NCBI GenBank assembly: GCA_033764725.1 | Contig: JANRIR010000051.1 | Span: 1 to 64,000 of the forward strand | Direction of reading: 5' to 3' | DNA length: 64,000 nucleotides | DNA from: RI-43 sp033764725 | Lineage (GTDB): Bacteria; Pseudomonadota; Alphaproteobacteria; Caulobacterales; Aquidulcibacteraceae | Shown here: one piece after another, positions 7,135 through 15,758 of the stretch | Numbering within the stretch: position 1 is the first letter of the stretch | Layout: each line of letters begins with the position of its first letter | The notes under the pieces: generated by a model | What the model was told of the DNA's origin: nothing | Databases searched by the model: none | What the model saw: the letters and a program-made list of their open reading frames with translations, nothing else | Made by a program: the position numbers and the translations under genes

Positions 7135-8097
7135 CTACGGCCAGGCGGAAAACAGGCCGTTCAGCGCTGCGACCGTAGCTAGAGGCTGATCGAGCATCAC
7201 GTGATGATCGGCGTCGGGGATGACGATGGCCGGCGAGCCGGGCGGCGCACCGTCCGTCATGTAGCGGGCGACGGTCGGGGTCACGAGCTGCGAGCGGTCG
7301 CCCCAGGCCTGCGCGATCGGACAGCGCAGATCGCGATAGAGGTGCGTGAGATCGAGAAAATCGAAATGACTCATGACGAAGGGGTCGAATTTCCAGGTCC
7401 AGCCTTTCCCCTCGCCGTCCGGCAGCGGCGCCTGGCGCAGGGATTCCCGACCGATCGAGTCGACGTAATACAGATTTTCGCACGGCTGCGGCGGGGCCAG
7501 CCGGAACCGCGCCAGCGCCTCCTCGAACGTCGCATAGACGCGATTGGGCCGCGAGCGCCGCGGCGGTCCGTCATGGTCGGCGCTCGGCGGCGCGATCCGC
7601 GCATCGAGCGTGGCCACACCCTTCAGGCGGTCGCCGAAGGCCTGCGCCATGTGCAGCGCGATGAAGCCGCCGAACGAGTGCGCGGCAACCAGCGGCTTTT
7701 CCGCATGCGCATCGAGCCCAGCGGCGGAAATCACCGCCATCGCTTCGCGCGCGAACTGGGCGGCGCTGTAGCGGGGTCGCCAGTCCGAGCCGCCCATCCC
7801 CGACCAGCTCATCGCCGCCACGCGATAGCGGTCGGCGAAGAAGGGCGCGAGCGGGCGCCACCAGCCGGCATGGGCGCCGTTGCCGTGCAGCAGCAGCAGC
7901 CCCGGACGTCCGTGTTCGCCCCACACCAGAACCTCGATCGCCGCCGCCTCCGCCTCGACGCTCAGGACCTCCGGCGCGCGCCGCATCGCCGCCTCGAACC
8001 AGGACGGCGCCGGCGGCGCGCGGCCGCCGAGATGCGCCAATAGGCCCGGCGCCAGCGCGTCGACGGAAAGGCGGTCAGGCGGTTCGGGCGTGGTCAT
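7135..8097 (-). CDS. Alpha/beta hydrolase
   Basis: The 320-residue protein has the hydrolase fold: LLLLHGNGAHAGWW (oxyanion strand, about residue 75), the nucleophile elbow AAHSFGGF near residue 142, an acid in AWGDRSQLV near residue 268, and the terminal catalytic His in DADHHVML near residue 300. No signal peptide is seen. The substrate is unknown. It ends upstream of the exopolysaccharide locus and has no clear link to it. Confidence 0.85.
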   Translation of the reverse strand: MTTPEPPDRLSVDALAPGLLAHLGGRAPPAPSWFEAAMRRAPEVLSVEAEAAAIEVLVWGEHGRPGLLLLHGNGAHAGWWRPLAPFFADRYRVAAMSWSGMGGSDWRPRYSAAQFAREAMAVISAAGLDAHAEKPLVAAHSFGGFIALHMAQAFGDRLKGVATLDARIAPPSADHDGPPRRSRPNRVYATFEEALARFRLAPPQPCENLYYVDSIGRESLRQAPLPDGEGKGWTWKFDPFVMSHFDFLDLTHLYRDLRCPIAQAWGDRSQLVTPTVARYMTDGAPPGSPAIVIPDADHHVMLDQPLATVAALNGLFSAWP

Positions 8098-8221
8098 GCC
8101 CAGTGCTGTAAGCGCCGTTTCACCTCCTCGGCAACGTCACGCGCGGGAAGATCAAGCGATTGACAGCCCTGACGGCGCCGGCTTGATCCGAGACCGGGGA
8201 ACAGCGTCCGGGATCGGCAGG

Positions 8222-9391
8222 ATGGCGATCATCATCATCAACGCCGCCGCAGCGCTGCTTGCGGTGGCGTTCGCAGGGTTGGACGCCGGCGCCGCCACGC
8301 CGGCCGTCACGCTGCTCGCCGCGGTTATCCTTTTGGCCACCCTGCTGGCGCGGCGCAGCCGCATCGCCTTCACCCGCGCGACAGGATTGTTCCTTCCCAC
8401 GCTGGCGAGCCTGCTGGCGCTGACCGCCGCGGCCGCCTGGGGCGGCGCGCACGTATTCGATCCGAGCGCGCCCGACGTGATCGGCGGCGTCCGCGCGGCG
8501 GCGCCGGTGCTGACCGTGGGATTGGCGGGCTTCGCCTATTACGCCGCGGGCTTCGCCTATGGGCGCACCGCCGCCGCGATCGGGCTGATGGCGTGCGCGC
8601 CGCTCACCGCCGCGATCGTGCTGGTGGCCGGCGGTCCCGCGCGCGACGCCGCCCAGCATGGCGCGGCCTTCGGCATGATCGCGCTGTTGTGCCTGTTCAC
8701 TATCGCCGACGAAATCCGCCGCCGCCCTACCCTCGGCGGGCCGCCGCCGCCGCCTCTCACGCGGCGGCTGTTCGCACCGATCGCAGGGCTGCTCTCCGCC
8801 TTCGCCGTCTTGGCGTGGGAGGGCGCTGCAGCGGCGCTCGTTGCGTTTGTCATTGGCGCGGCAGTTTTTCTCGCCGCGCTGACGATCCGCGCGCAGCGCT
8901 CGCGGCTGGGGTTGGCGATCCTGCCGGTTTCGGCCGGCGCGGCGTTCGCCGCAGCGCTCCTGGGCGGCGGCGCGGCCCTGCTGAATGGCGGCGCCGACCG
9001 ATTGTTCGCCGCGTTCGGCGGCCTTGAGATGGCGGCGTCGGCGACCGTGCAGGCGCTGCAGCGCGCGCCTGTGCTGGGCGACGGGGCCACGACCAGCGGC
9101 GCCCCGGCGGCGGTTTCGGCGCTGCATGGGCTGGGTCTGGCCGGCTATGCGGCGATGGCGCTCGGGGTGGCGCTCCTTGCGGCGGCGCTGTCGGCGATGA
9201 AGGATGGCGGACGCAGGCCAAGCCGCGGCTTTGCGTTGGTTTTGGGGTTGGCGGCGTTGGCGCTGACTTCGGCTGCCTTAAGCCCGGACTTCGCCTCGCC
9301 AAGCGCGGCGTTGACGTTCGCGCTTATGCTGGGTCAGGCGGCGAGTTTTCGCGACCAGCGACGGGCCGCGCGCAGTCAGCCCGAGTCTTGA
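8222..9391 (+). CDS. Polytopic membrane protein at the exopolysaccharide locus
   Basis: Starting from the ATG at 8222 the product has 389 residues, almost entirely hydrophobic, with about ten predicted membrane segments and short basic loops (RRSR, RRRP, RAQRSR). There is a proline-rich loop GGPPPPPL near residue 177. I do not recognise the family with confidence. Its 3' end overlaps the end of the convergent helical-repeat gene of the exopolysaccharide cluster. The longer open frame from 7880 runs antisense over the hydrolase gene and is not used. Confidence 0.6.
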   Translation: MAIIIINAAAALLAVAFAGLDAGAATPAVTLLAAVILLATLLARRSRIAFTRATGLFLPTLASLLALTAAAAWGGAHVFDPSAPDVIGGVRAAAPVLTVGLAGFAYYAAGFAYGRTAAAIGLMACAPLTAAIVLVAGGPARDAAQHGAAFGMIALLCLFTIADEIRRRPTLGGPPPPPLTRRLFAPIAGLLSAFAVLAWEGAAAALVAFVIGAAVFLAALTIRAQRSRLGLAILPVSAGAAFAAALLGGGAALLNGGADRLFAAFGGLEMAASATVQALQRAPVLGDGATTSGAPAAVSALHGLGLAGYAAMALGVALLAAALSAMKDGGRRPSRGFALVLGLAALALTSAALSPDFASPSAALTFALMLGQAASFRDQRRAARSQPES

Positions 9392-10070
9392 GGCCCTGCA
9401 CGGCGGCGATGAGGGCCGGATGGCCAGCAGCGACGGCGCTGGCGTCGATCCGTTGGGCGCCGTCCGAGGCGCCGCGCATGATGTCGCACGCCTCGTTCAG
9501 CGCGTAGCCGCGCATAGGCGCATCGAGCAGCGGCCACAACGCGAAGGCCGTCTCCATGCGCGCTTCGCGCGTGATCGCATCGCCGGCCGCCAGATCATAG
9601 GCGCGCGACAGCGCCGCCACGGCCTCCGGCGACGGCCCGGCGCGAGCGACGCTGATTTGCGCAGCCAAAAGCGGCGTTTCGGTGTGGCCGGGATCGAGCC
9701 GTGCGGCGCGGTCGATCGCGGTCTGCGCCGCCCCGAGCAGAACGGGCGAGGCCTGGCCGAGCTCCGGCGCTGCGCCCTGCATCAGCCGCACGCGCGCCAG
9801 CGCGCGCCACGCGGCGGCGTCGGCGGCGTTGATCGAGAGCGCATCCTGAAGCCTTGTTTGCGCGTCGGCGAGCGCGGCGTCGCGCTCCAGGCCAGGCTGC
9901 AAATTTTGCGCTTGGCCGAGCGCATCGACGCCCTGCACCCGCGCCAAGGCGGCGCCGGCGTCACGGATCGAGAACGCCGCTGCGGCGAGCGCGACGACCA
10001 GCGCGGCGATCGCCACCGGCGACCAGCCGGCGCGCGGCTTATCGGATGTAATAGGTCTGGTAGAGTTCAC
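9324..10070 (-). CDS. Membrane-anchored helical-repeat protein after the BY-kinase
   Basis: The likely start is the GTG at 10070, giving 248 residues that begin MNSTRPITSDKPRAGWSP. A single membrane segment (about 15-33) is followed by an Ala/Leu-rich helical region resembling tetratricopeptide repeats (for example AAAWRALARVRLMQG and AVAALSRAYDLAAGD). Its start overlaps the end of the tyrosine autokinase gene by 32 bp, so the two are probably translated together. It would sit in the inner membrane with the repeats in the periplasm. No enzymatic motif is visible. Confidence 0.65.
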   Translation of the reverse strand: MNSTRPITSDKPRAGWSPVAIAALVVALAAAAFSIRDAGAALARVQGVDALGQAQNLQPGLERDAALADAQTRLQDALSINAADAAAWRALARVRLMQGAAPELGQASPVLLGAAQTAIDRAARLDPGHTETPLLAAQISVARAGPSPEAVAALSRAYDLAAGDAITREARMETAFALWPLLDAPMRGYALNEACDIMRGASDGAQRIDASAVAAGHPALIAAVQGLKTRADCARPVAGRENSPPDPA

Positions 10071-12255
10071 TGTAATAGTCGCTCTGATCGTAGACGAGGC
10101 GCGCCAACACGCCCGAGCTGACGCCCTCGAGCACGACGCCGACGACCTTGGCGCCATGCGTGCGCAGACGCTCCACCGCATTGCGCACCATCGACGCCGG
10201 CGTGCGGCCCCAACGCGCCACCACCAGCACGGCGTCAGCGATGGATGACAGAACACGCGTGTCCGAGATCGGCATCACCGGCGCGGTGTCGAGGATCACC
10301 ACGTCATAGCGCACGCGCAGCGCCTCGATCAGCGAGCGCATGGCCTCCGACCCGAACAGATCGCGCGGCGTGTATTCCGCCTGCGCAAGCGGCACGATGT
10401 CCACGCCGGAGCCTGGATCCTTTTGGATGACCTCGTTGAGCGAGGCGGTGCGGAACAGCACTTCCGTCAGGCCCTTTTCGACGTCGAGGCCCATGGCGTG
10501 CGTTGCCGAACGGCGCCGCAGATCGCAATCGACAACCACCGTGCGCGAGCCCGCGAGCGCGGAGATGCGCGCCAGCCCGATCGCCGTGGTGGTCTTGCCC
10601 TCGTCCGGCAGCGCGGAGGTGACGGCGAGCACCTTCACCTTCTTGTCGGGGCTGGCGAAGAATACGCCCGCGCGCACGCTGCGCAGCGCCTCGCCGAACG
10701 CCGACAGCGGCCGCTTCAACACGAAATCTTCCGGCGACAGCAATTCGCCGTCGACCGTGCGCATGCGCCGGTCGAGGAAGGGCACGGCGCCGACGCACGG
10801 CACGCCGACGCGGGCCTGCACGTCTTCCGGCGTGCGCAACGAGCGCTCAAGCAATTCGATGATGAACACCGCGATGGCGCCGAGCGCCACGCCTACAAGC
10901 AGTCCCAGGATGAGGTTGAGGCGCACGTTCGGCGCCGACGGGCCCAACGGCGCCGTGGCGCGCGAAGGAATGCGCGCGTCGGCGCGCTCAATGCCGCTGG
11001 TTTCCGCGACCTGGCGGAAGCGGTTGAGGAAGGCAGTGTAGAGCGTACGGCTGGCTTCGGCGTCGCGCTCGAGCTCGCGCAGACGCACAGAGGCGACGTC
11101 ATTGGTGGTCAGCGTGCTGGCCTGGCCGCCGAGGCTGGATTCAAGCGAGGCGACCTGGCTGGCCGCGATGCGCACTTCGGTGCGCAAATTCTGCGTGATG
11201 CGGCCGACTTCGGCGTCGATCTGCTGCTGCAGATCCTGAATCTGACGGTCGATCTGCTGCATCTGCGGGTGGCGCGGGCCGTAGCGCGTGGACAACTCGG
11301 CGCGCTGGCGCGCGAGATCGGCCTGCTGCGTGCGCAGCGACGACACGACGGGCGATTGCAGCGCCTCTTGCGAGGACGCGCCGGCCGATACGCCCTGCAG
11401 GCGCGCCTGCGCGGCGGCCAATTGGGCGCGGGCCGTGACGAGGCTGGTGACGTTCTGGGCGATGGCCTGTTCGGTCAGCGTGGCGCCGCCGGCGCCGGTG
11501 GTCAGCAGGTTGTTGGCGGCGCGATATTCCGCGACCGCGCGTTCCTTCTGCTGCACTTCATCGCGCAGGCTGGCCAGCCGGTTCGACAGCCATTGGTTGG
11601 CGGTGGCGATGGTCTCGTATTTCGTCTCGAGCTGCATCGTCAGGTAATTGTCGGCGAAGGCGTTGGCGATGCGTGCGGCCTTTTCCGGATCGTAGGACCA
11701 CACCGAGACATTGATGATGTAGGTCATGCCGTCGCGGGCGATGTTGAGCCGGCCCATGACGACCGCGATGGAGATCTCGCGCTTGATCTGCCGGATGAAG
11801 GCGGGATCGGGCGGATCGCCGCCCAGCCCGAAGAAGGCTTTGACGCGATCCAGCGCGCCGGGCTCCATCGAGGGTGCGAACTCGGGATCGCTCGTCAGAT
11901 TGAGCGAATCCACCACCCGCGCCGCCAGCGCCCGCGAGCGCAGCAATTGGGTCTGCGTCTCCACCGCGGCGTTGTTGGCCGGCAGCCCGGCGAAGACTTC
12001 CTCGACCTGATTGCCGAGCACGTTCTGGCGTTCGACGTCGAGCAGGATGTTGGCGGTGGCGGTGTAGATCTTAGGCGAGGTGTAGGTGACGAAGGCGACG
12101 ATGATGAACGTCGCAGCGACGACCATCGCGAACACCCACAGGCGGCGGCGGAAGGCGTCGATGATCTTGGTCAGGCCGCCGGTCTCGTCGTCGGCGGTCA
12201 ACGTCAAGGGCGCGGTGAGGTCGAGCTTCCTGCGCGGTGCGCCATCGTCGGCCAT
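10039..12255 (-). CDS. Polysaccharide co-polymerase with BY-kinase domain (Wzc/GumC/ExoP type)
   Basis: The 738 residues show an N-terminal membrane helix (about 37-57), a long periplasmic Wzz/GNVR region with coiled coils, a second helix near 445-468, and a cytoplasmic kinase. The kinase has Walker A (PDEGKTTT, about 548), Walker A' (VVVDCDLRRR, about 575) and Walker B (VVILDTAP, about 655). The C-terminus holds a cluster of six Tyr in the last 17 residues (YYSELYQTYY), the autophosphorylation tail. These proteins control chain length and export of exopolysaccharide. The ATG at 12255 is chosen because GGGAGAG sits six bases upstream; the ATG at 12261 directly abuts it. Confidence 0.95.
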   Translation of the reverse strand: MADDGAPRRKLDLTAPLTLTADDETGGLTKIIDAFRRRLWVFAMVVAATFIIVAFVTYTSPKIYTATANILLDVERQNVLGNQVEEVFAGLPANNAAVETQTQLLRSRALAARVVDSLNLTSDPEFAPSMEPGALDRVKAFFGLGGDPPDPAFIRQIKREISIAVVMGRLNIARDGMTYIINVSVWSYDPEKAARIANAFADNYLTMQLETKYETIATANQWLSNRLASLRDEVQQKERAVAEYRAANNLLTTGAGGATLTEQAIAQNVTSLVTARAQLAAAQARLQGVSAGASSQEALQSPVVSSLRTQQADLARQRAELSTRYGPRHPQMQQIDRQIQDLQQQIDAEVGRITQNLRTEVRIAASQVASLESSLGGQASTLTTNDVASVRLRELERDAEASRTLYTAFLNRFRQVAETSGIERADARIPSRATAPLGPSAPNVRLNLILGLLVGVALGAIAVFIIELLERSLRTPEDVQARVGVPCVGAVPFLDRRMRTVDGELLSPEDFVLKRPLSAFGEALRSVRAGVFFASPDKKVKVLAVTSALPDEGKTTTAIGLARISALAGSRTVVVDCDLRRRSATHAMGLDVEKGLTEVLFRTASLNEVIQKDPGSGVDIVPLAQAEYTPRDLFGSEAMRSLIEALRVRYDVVILDTAPVMPISDTRVLSSIADAVLVVARWGRTPASMVRNAVERLRTHGAKVVGVVLEGVSSGVLARLVYDQSDYYSELYQTYYIR

Positions 12256-12300
12256 GACCATCTCTCCCGATCGGCGCCGGGCGCGCCCGGCGGCCTTGTA

Positions 12301-13677
12301 TCAAAGTCTCAGCGTAAGCGCAGCAAAAGCGCGGTTGATGTCGAAGTCGCGATCGCGGTCGATTCCGGTGGAATCCTGGCTCTCCCGCGCCGCGCCAACC
12401 TGTACGCCGACCCGGCGATTGATCTGCCAGCGGGCCGAGACCTGACCCGTCCAGACGTCGTCGTCGCGATCGAACCCGCCCCGATACTCCCGCTGCGCCG
12501 CGTTCACGCCGCCGCTCAACACGATGTTGCGGCGCAATTCGTGATCCACCTGCACGCCTGCGCTGGTGAGCAAGATCGAGGCCGCGCCGGGCACGCCGCT
12601 GTCGTCGCCGCGGCGGGCGGCGGTGAAGGAAACCGTGGTGAGCCGGGTTGGAAACCATTCCAGCTTGGCGTCCACCGCCAGGCCGCTGGTGTCTCCGATG
12701 GCGTCGTAATCCTGGGTGAAATAGCCGGCGGCCACCTCCCCGCGCACCAGACGCGTGACGTCGAAATTGACGCCGACGAGGTAGGACAGGCCCGAGGAAT
12801 CCCGGCTCAGCGCAGGCGTTGCGGGGGCGAGATCATAGGCGCGATCGTCGGCGCGCACTTCCGCCAGAATGGCGGTGTCGGGCGAGAGGCCGTACTCGAG
12901 GCGCAGGCTGCCGCGCGTTTCGGTGCGGTCGCGGTCATCCTGCTCGATGATCCCGCCGAGAGTGCTGCGCGCGTCCTCGTAGTCGAGTTCTTCACGCTCG
13001 GCCTGAACGGTCAGGCGCACGCGGTTGAAGGTTTGCGACGCGAAGCCCGACACCGCGCGCGCCTGATAATTGATGGGCTCCAGCGCAGCGACCGGCGAAT
13101 CCGGCGATGAGCGTCCTTCGGCGTCGTCGCGAAAGCGCGCGCCGAACCCGATCTGGGTGTTGTAGCGCACGTCGAGCGTCAGATCGGCGCCGAGCAGCGT
13201 GGTGGTGACGTCGTCGTCGGCGAAATCCTGGTGAATCGTGCGTGCGACGGCGCCGTCGAAGCTTAACCGATGGCGCGACCAATTGGACTCGATGGTCACC
13301 GCCGGGCGCAGCGTGGTGACGAAATCGGATTGCTCGTTGGTTTCGGACGCGAACACGTTGTCGATCGTCGTCGCATCGACGGTGAAGGTCGGGAACGCGC
13401 GGAAGGCGCCGAGCGGCAGGCCCTTGGGCTCGAAGCCCGGATGCACGCGCTCCGCGACGGCGGCGTCGGAATTCGCGCCGCGATCGGCCGAGGGCGGGCG
13501 CGCGTCGGCGCGGGCGATCGCCAGCGACAGGGCGGCCGCGGCCGCGCTGGTCTGCAAGGCCAGACGGAAGGCGCCGGCGCCGCGCCGCAAGGCGGCTGCG
13601 AGCAGCCCCGCGTCAAGCGGACGAGAGCGCGCCTTGCGCTTTGATTTTGCGGCAGCTTTCTGCATCCGCGATCCCAT
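12301..13677 (-). CDS. Outer-membrane beta-barrel protein of the exopolysaccharide locus
   Basis: The 458-residue protein has a basic N-terminus (KSKRKARSR), a hydrophobic signal-like stretch ending near ADARPP (about residue 60), then about 390 residues of alternating amphipathic strands with many D/R-rich turns and a hydrophobic C-terminal Leu. This matches barrel proteins often found next to Wza/Wzc genes in alphaproteobacteria (BBP2-like). It lies between the Wza-like gene and the BY-kinase, only 46 bp from the latter. It may form or support the outer-membrane exit for the polymer; that is inference from position. Confidence 0.78.
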   Translation of the reverse strand: MGSRMQKAAAKSKRKARSRPLDAGLLAAALRRGAGAFRLALQTSAAAAALSLAIARADARPPSADRGANSDAAVAERVHPGFEPKGLPLGAFRAFPTFTVDATTIDNVFASETNEQSDFVTTLRPAVTIESNWSRHRLSFDGAVARTIHQDFADDDVTTTLLGADLTLDVRYNTQIGFGARFRDDAEGRSSPDSPVAALEPINYQARAVSGFASQTFNRVRLTVQAEREELDYEDARSTLGGIIEQDDRDRTETRGSLRLEYGLSPDTAILAEVRADDRAYDLAPATPALSRDSSGLSYLVGVNFDVTRLVRGEVAAGYFTQDYDAIGDTSGLAVDAKLEWFPTRLTTVSFTAARRGDDSGVPGAASILLTSAGVQVDHELRRNIVLSGGVNAAQREYRGGFDRDDDVWTGQVSARWQINRRVGVQVGAARESQDSTGIDRDRDFDINRAFAALTLRL

Positions 13678-13781
13678 GAGAGCACCCCGTTTCTTCAGGT
13701 CGCGCGCACGCGTTCGGCTGTCCTAGCCTGCACATTAAAGGGCGGCAATGCGCTGCTCCTGGCAGGCGTTCATGTTCGACG

Positions 13782-14678
13782 TCAGAAAAAGCGCTCGACG
13801 ATGCGCACTGTATCGCCGGGTTGGACCGTGAGATCCGGCGTCAGGCGATAGGCGCGCTCGTCGGGCTCGCCCTGGCGCTGGATGAAGACGCGCGACTGGT
13901 TGGCCCGATAGGTGAACCCGCCGGCGGCCGCGACCGCGTTGCGCAAGGTCATGCCGGTGGTGAATGGATATTCGCCCGGCTGGTTGACCTCGCCCAGAAT
14001 ATAGACCGCGCCCTTGGCGATGCGGATGGTGTCGCCGGGCTGCACGGCTGTGTCGGACGTCAGCGCCGCCCGCGCTTCGACCTCTTCGCCGGCGCGCTTG
14101 ATGTAGACGATCGTCTGGTTGGCGAGCGCTGTGAAGCCGCCGGCCGTCGCCACCGCGTTCAGCACGGTGAGCCCGTTCTGGTAGGGATATTCGCCGGGGC
14201 GCGTGACCTCGCCCAAAATATAGAACGGGCGGAAATTCAGCACTTCGGCGCTGACGCGCGGATCGTTGAGATAGCCCTCCGCGAGTGCGCGCTGCACCCC
14301 GCCCTCGAACGCGCGCAGCGAGCGCCCGGCGGCGGGAACCTGGCCGATCAGCGGCAAGGCGATATTGCCGGTGGAGTCGACGACGAACTCGCCCGACAGC
14401 GTCTCCTCGCCGAACACGATGACGCGAACCCGGTCGCCGACGCCGAGCACGTAGCCCTCGCCGGTGTCCGGCGTGGTCACACGCGGGCCCGCGTCGGTCG
14501 CCGGCGTCGGCGCAGGCGGCGGGATCGGAATGCTGGGGCCGGCGGCTTGCGTCGTCGCCGCAGGCGGGGGCGTCTGCGCGCAGGCGACCACCGTCGTCCC
14601 CATATAGGCGACCGCCAGCGCGGCGATCACCGCCGATTTCGCCAAGCGCAACAGCCCAAACCCTGCGTGTCCCGACAT
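13782..14678 (-). CDS. Polysaccharide export lipoprotein with SLBB domains (Wza-like)
   Basis: The 298 residues contain a signal peptide ending in a lipobox-like TTVVAC (Cys 33), a proline-rich linker, the Poly_export domain (YVLGVGDRVRVIVFGEE to EVLNF, about 75-160), and two SLBB repeats marked by FYILGEVTRPGEYPYQNG and VYILGEVNQPGEYPFTTG. Proteins of this family form the periplasmic and outer-membrane channel for polysaccharide. It is first in the leftward run Wza-barrel-BY-kinase-helical-repeat protein. Two SLBB repeats and the short length are closer to holdfast-type HfsD or GumB proteins than to E. coli Wza. Confidence 0.93.
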   Translation of the reverse strand: MSGHAGFGLLRLAKSAVIAALAVAYMGTTVVACAQTPPPAATTQAAGPSIPIPPPAPTPATDAGPRVTTPDTGEGYVLGVGDRVRVIVFGEETLSGEFVVDSTGNIALPLIGQVPAAGRSLRAFEGGVQRALAEGYLNDPRVSAEVLNFRPFYILGEVTRPGEYPYQNGLTVLNAVATAGGFTALANQTIVYIKRAGEEVEARAALTSDTAVQPGDTIRIAKGAVYILGEVNQPGEYPFTTGMTLRNAVAAAGGFTYRANQSRVFIQRQGEPDERAYRLTPDLTVQPGDTVRIVERFF

Positions 14679-14867
14679 CGTTCAAGCCCCGGAGCCCAGT
14701 GCAGGGCGCGTCGCGCGTATGCGCGCCGCCCTTGGGCTCGTGTTCAACCTTAACCGCGTTCCCCCGACTTGGGCGCGCCGTGCGCCTAACGCCGAAAGCG
14801 GGCGGAAATTAGCAAAGCAGCAAACCTGGCGCCACACGGGCGAGCGCGGCGGCGATAGCTTAACCCG

Positions 14868-15644
14868 CTAGGTGTTGAGGACGCGGATGGTGTCCCCGTC
14901 GAGCCGAACCGCGGACAGCCGGCCTGTGGCGTACGCGCCCGTATCGACGGCGATGCGGCGATCGTCCACCTGCACGGCGTCGACGGGCGTGTGCCCGTGC
15001 ACGACCACGTAAGGCCAGCGCTTGCGGCTGTTGAGGAACGCGTCGCGGATGGTCAACAGATCGTTTTCGTCCTGGTCTTCCAGGGCACGGCCAGGCCGCA
15101 AACCGGCATGGACGAACACGAATCCGCCGATCTGGGCGCTCAGCGCCAGGCTCTTGAAGAAGGCGAGGTGCGCGCCCGGCAACGCCGCAGCGAAGGCGCG
15201 CGCGGCGAGCTTGAGGTCATCGGCGGAGGCGTTGAGAGCGGGCGCGCGCACGCCGTAGGAGAACAGCGTCTCGGCGCCGCCAAAGCTCAGCCAGGCCGCG
15301 CCGCCGGCAGGGTTGTCGAGGAAATCGAGCAGCGCCGATTCATGGTTTCCTTTGAGAAAGCGGAGATCGAAGCGCCCCGTTTCGGCGAGATCGAGCAGCC
15401 GATCGACGACGGCGCGGCTCTGCAGGCCGCGATCGACATAATCGCCGAGGAAGACGAGCACGGGCTTTTCCCGGCCCGCCCAATGGATCAGGTCCTCGTC
15501 GATGCGGGCAAGGATGCGGGCGAGCAGATCGTCGCGGCCATGGATGTCTCCGATGGCGTAGACGCGCCGGCCCTCGGTGCCGGTCAGCGCTCCGCCCTCG
15601 CTCCAGGGCTCCGCGCCGCCGTTCAGTTCCGCTGCAACCGCCAT
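14868..15644 (-). CDS. Metallophosphoesterase, PPP-type serine/threonine phosphatase family
   Basis: The 258-residue protein carries the full two-metal motif set: AIGDIHGR (about 31), VFLGDYVDRG (about 65), LKGNHES (about 99), FVHAGLRPG (about 174) and VVHGHTP (about 215). Such enzymes hydrolyse phosphoprotein or dinucleoside polyphosphates. It lies between the polymerase and the Wza-like gene on the same strand. A counteracting role to the BY-kinase is conceivable, although tyrosine phosphatases are the usual partners. Confidence 0.88.
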   Translation of the reverse strand: MAVAAELNGGAEPWSEGGALTGTEGRRVYAIGDIHGRDDLLARILARIDEDLIHWAGREKPVLVFLGDYVDRGLQSRAVVDRLLDLAETGRFDLRFLKGNHESALLDFLDNPAGGAAWLSFGGAETLFSYGVRAPALNASADDLKLAARAFAAALPGAHLAFFKSLALSAQIGGFVFVHAGLRPGRALEDQDENDLLTIRDAFLNSRKRWPYVVVHGHTPVDAVQVDDRRIAVDTGAYATGRLSAVRLDGDTIRVLNT

Positions 15645-15758
15645 GGTTTCAATCCCTTACGCCCAGCCCCCGCACAAGACGGATGCAAGTTCCGGGCGAT
15701 GTTGCAGCGCAATATACCTGAATCGGGAATGAATTGCGCGACCAAAGTCACGCGGCGG

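Noticed and set aside
10423..13110. An 895-codon open frame on the plus strand across the BY-kinase and barrel genes
   Set aside because: It is antisense to two well-supported genes, has the low-complexity Arg/Gly/Ala/His composition of a shadow frame in high-GC DNA, and shows no domain.
14740..14765. TTAA-containing sequence upstream of the Wza-like gene as a CtrA site
   Set aside because: Only one TTAA half-site is present; the second half at seven-base spacing is missing.
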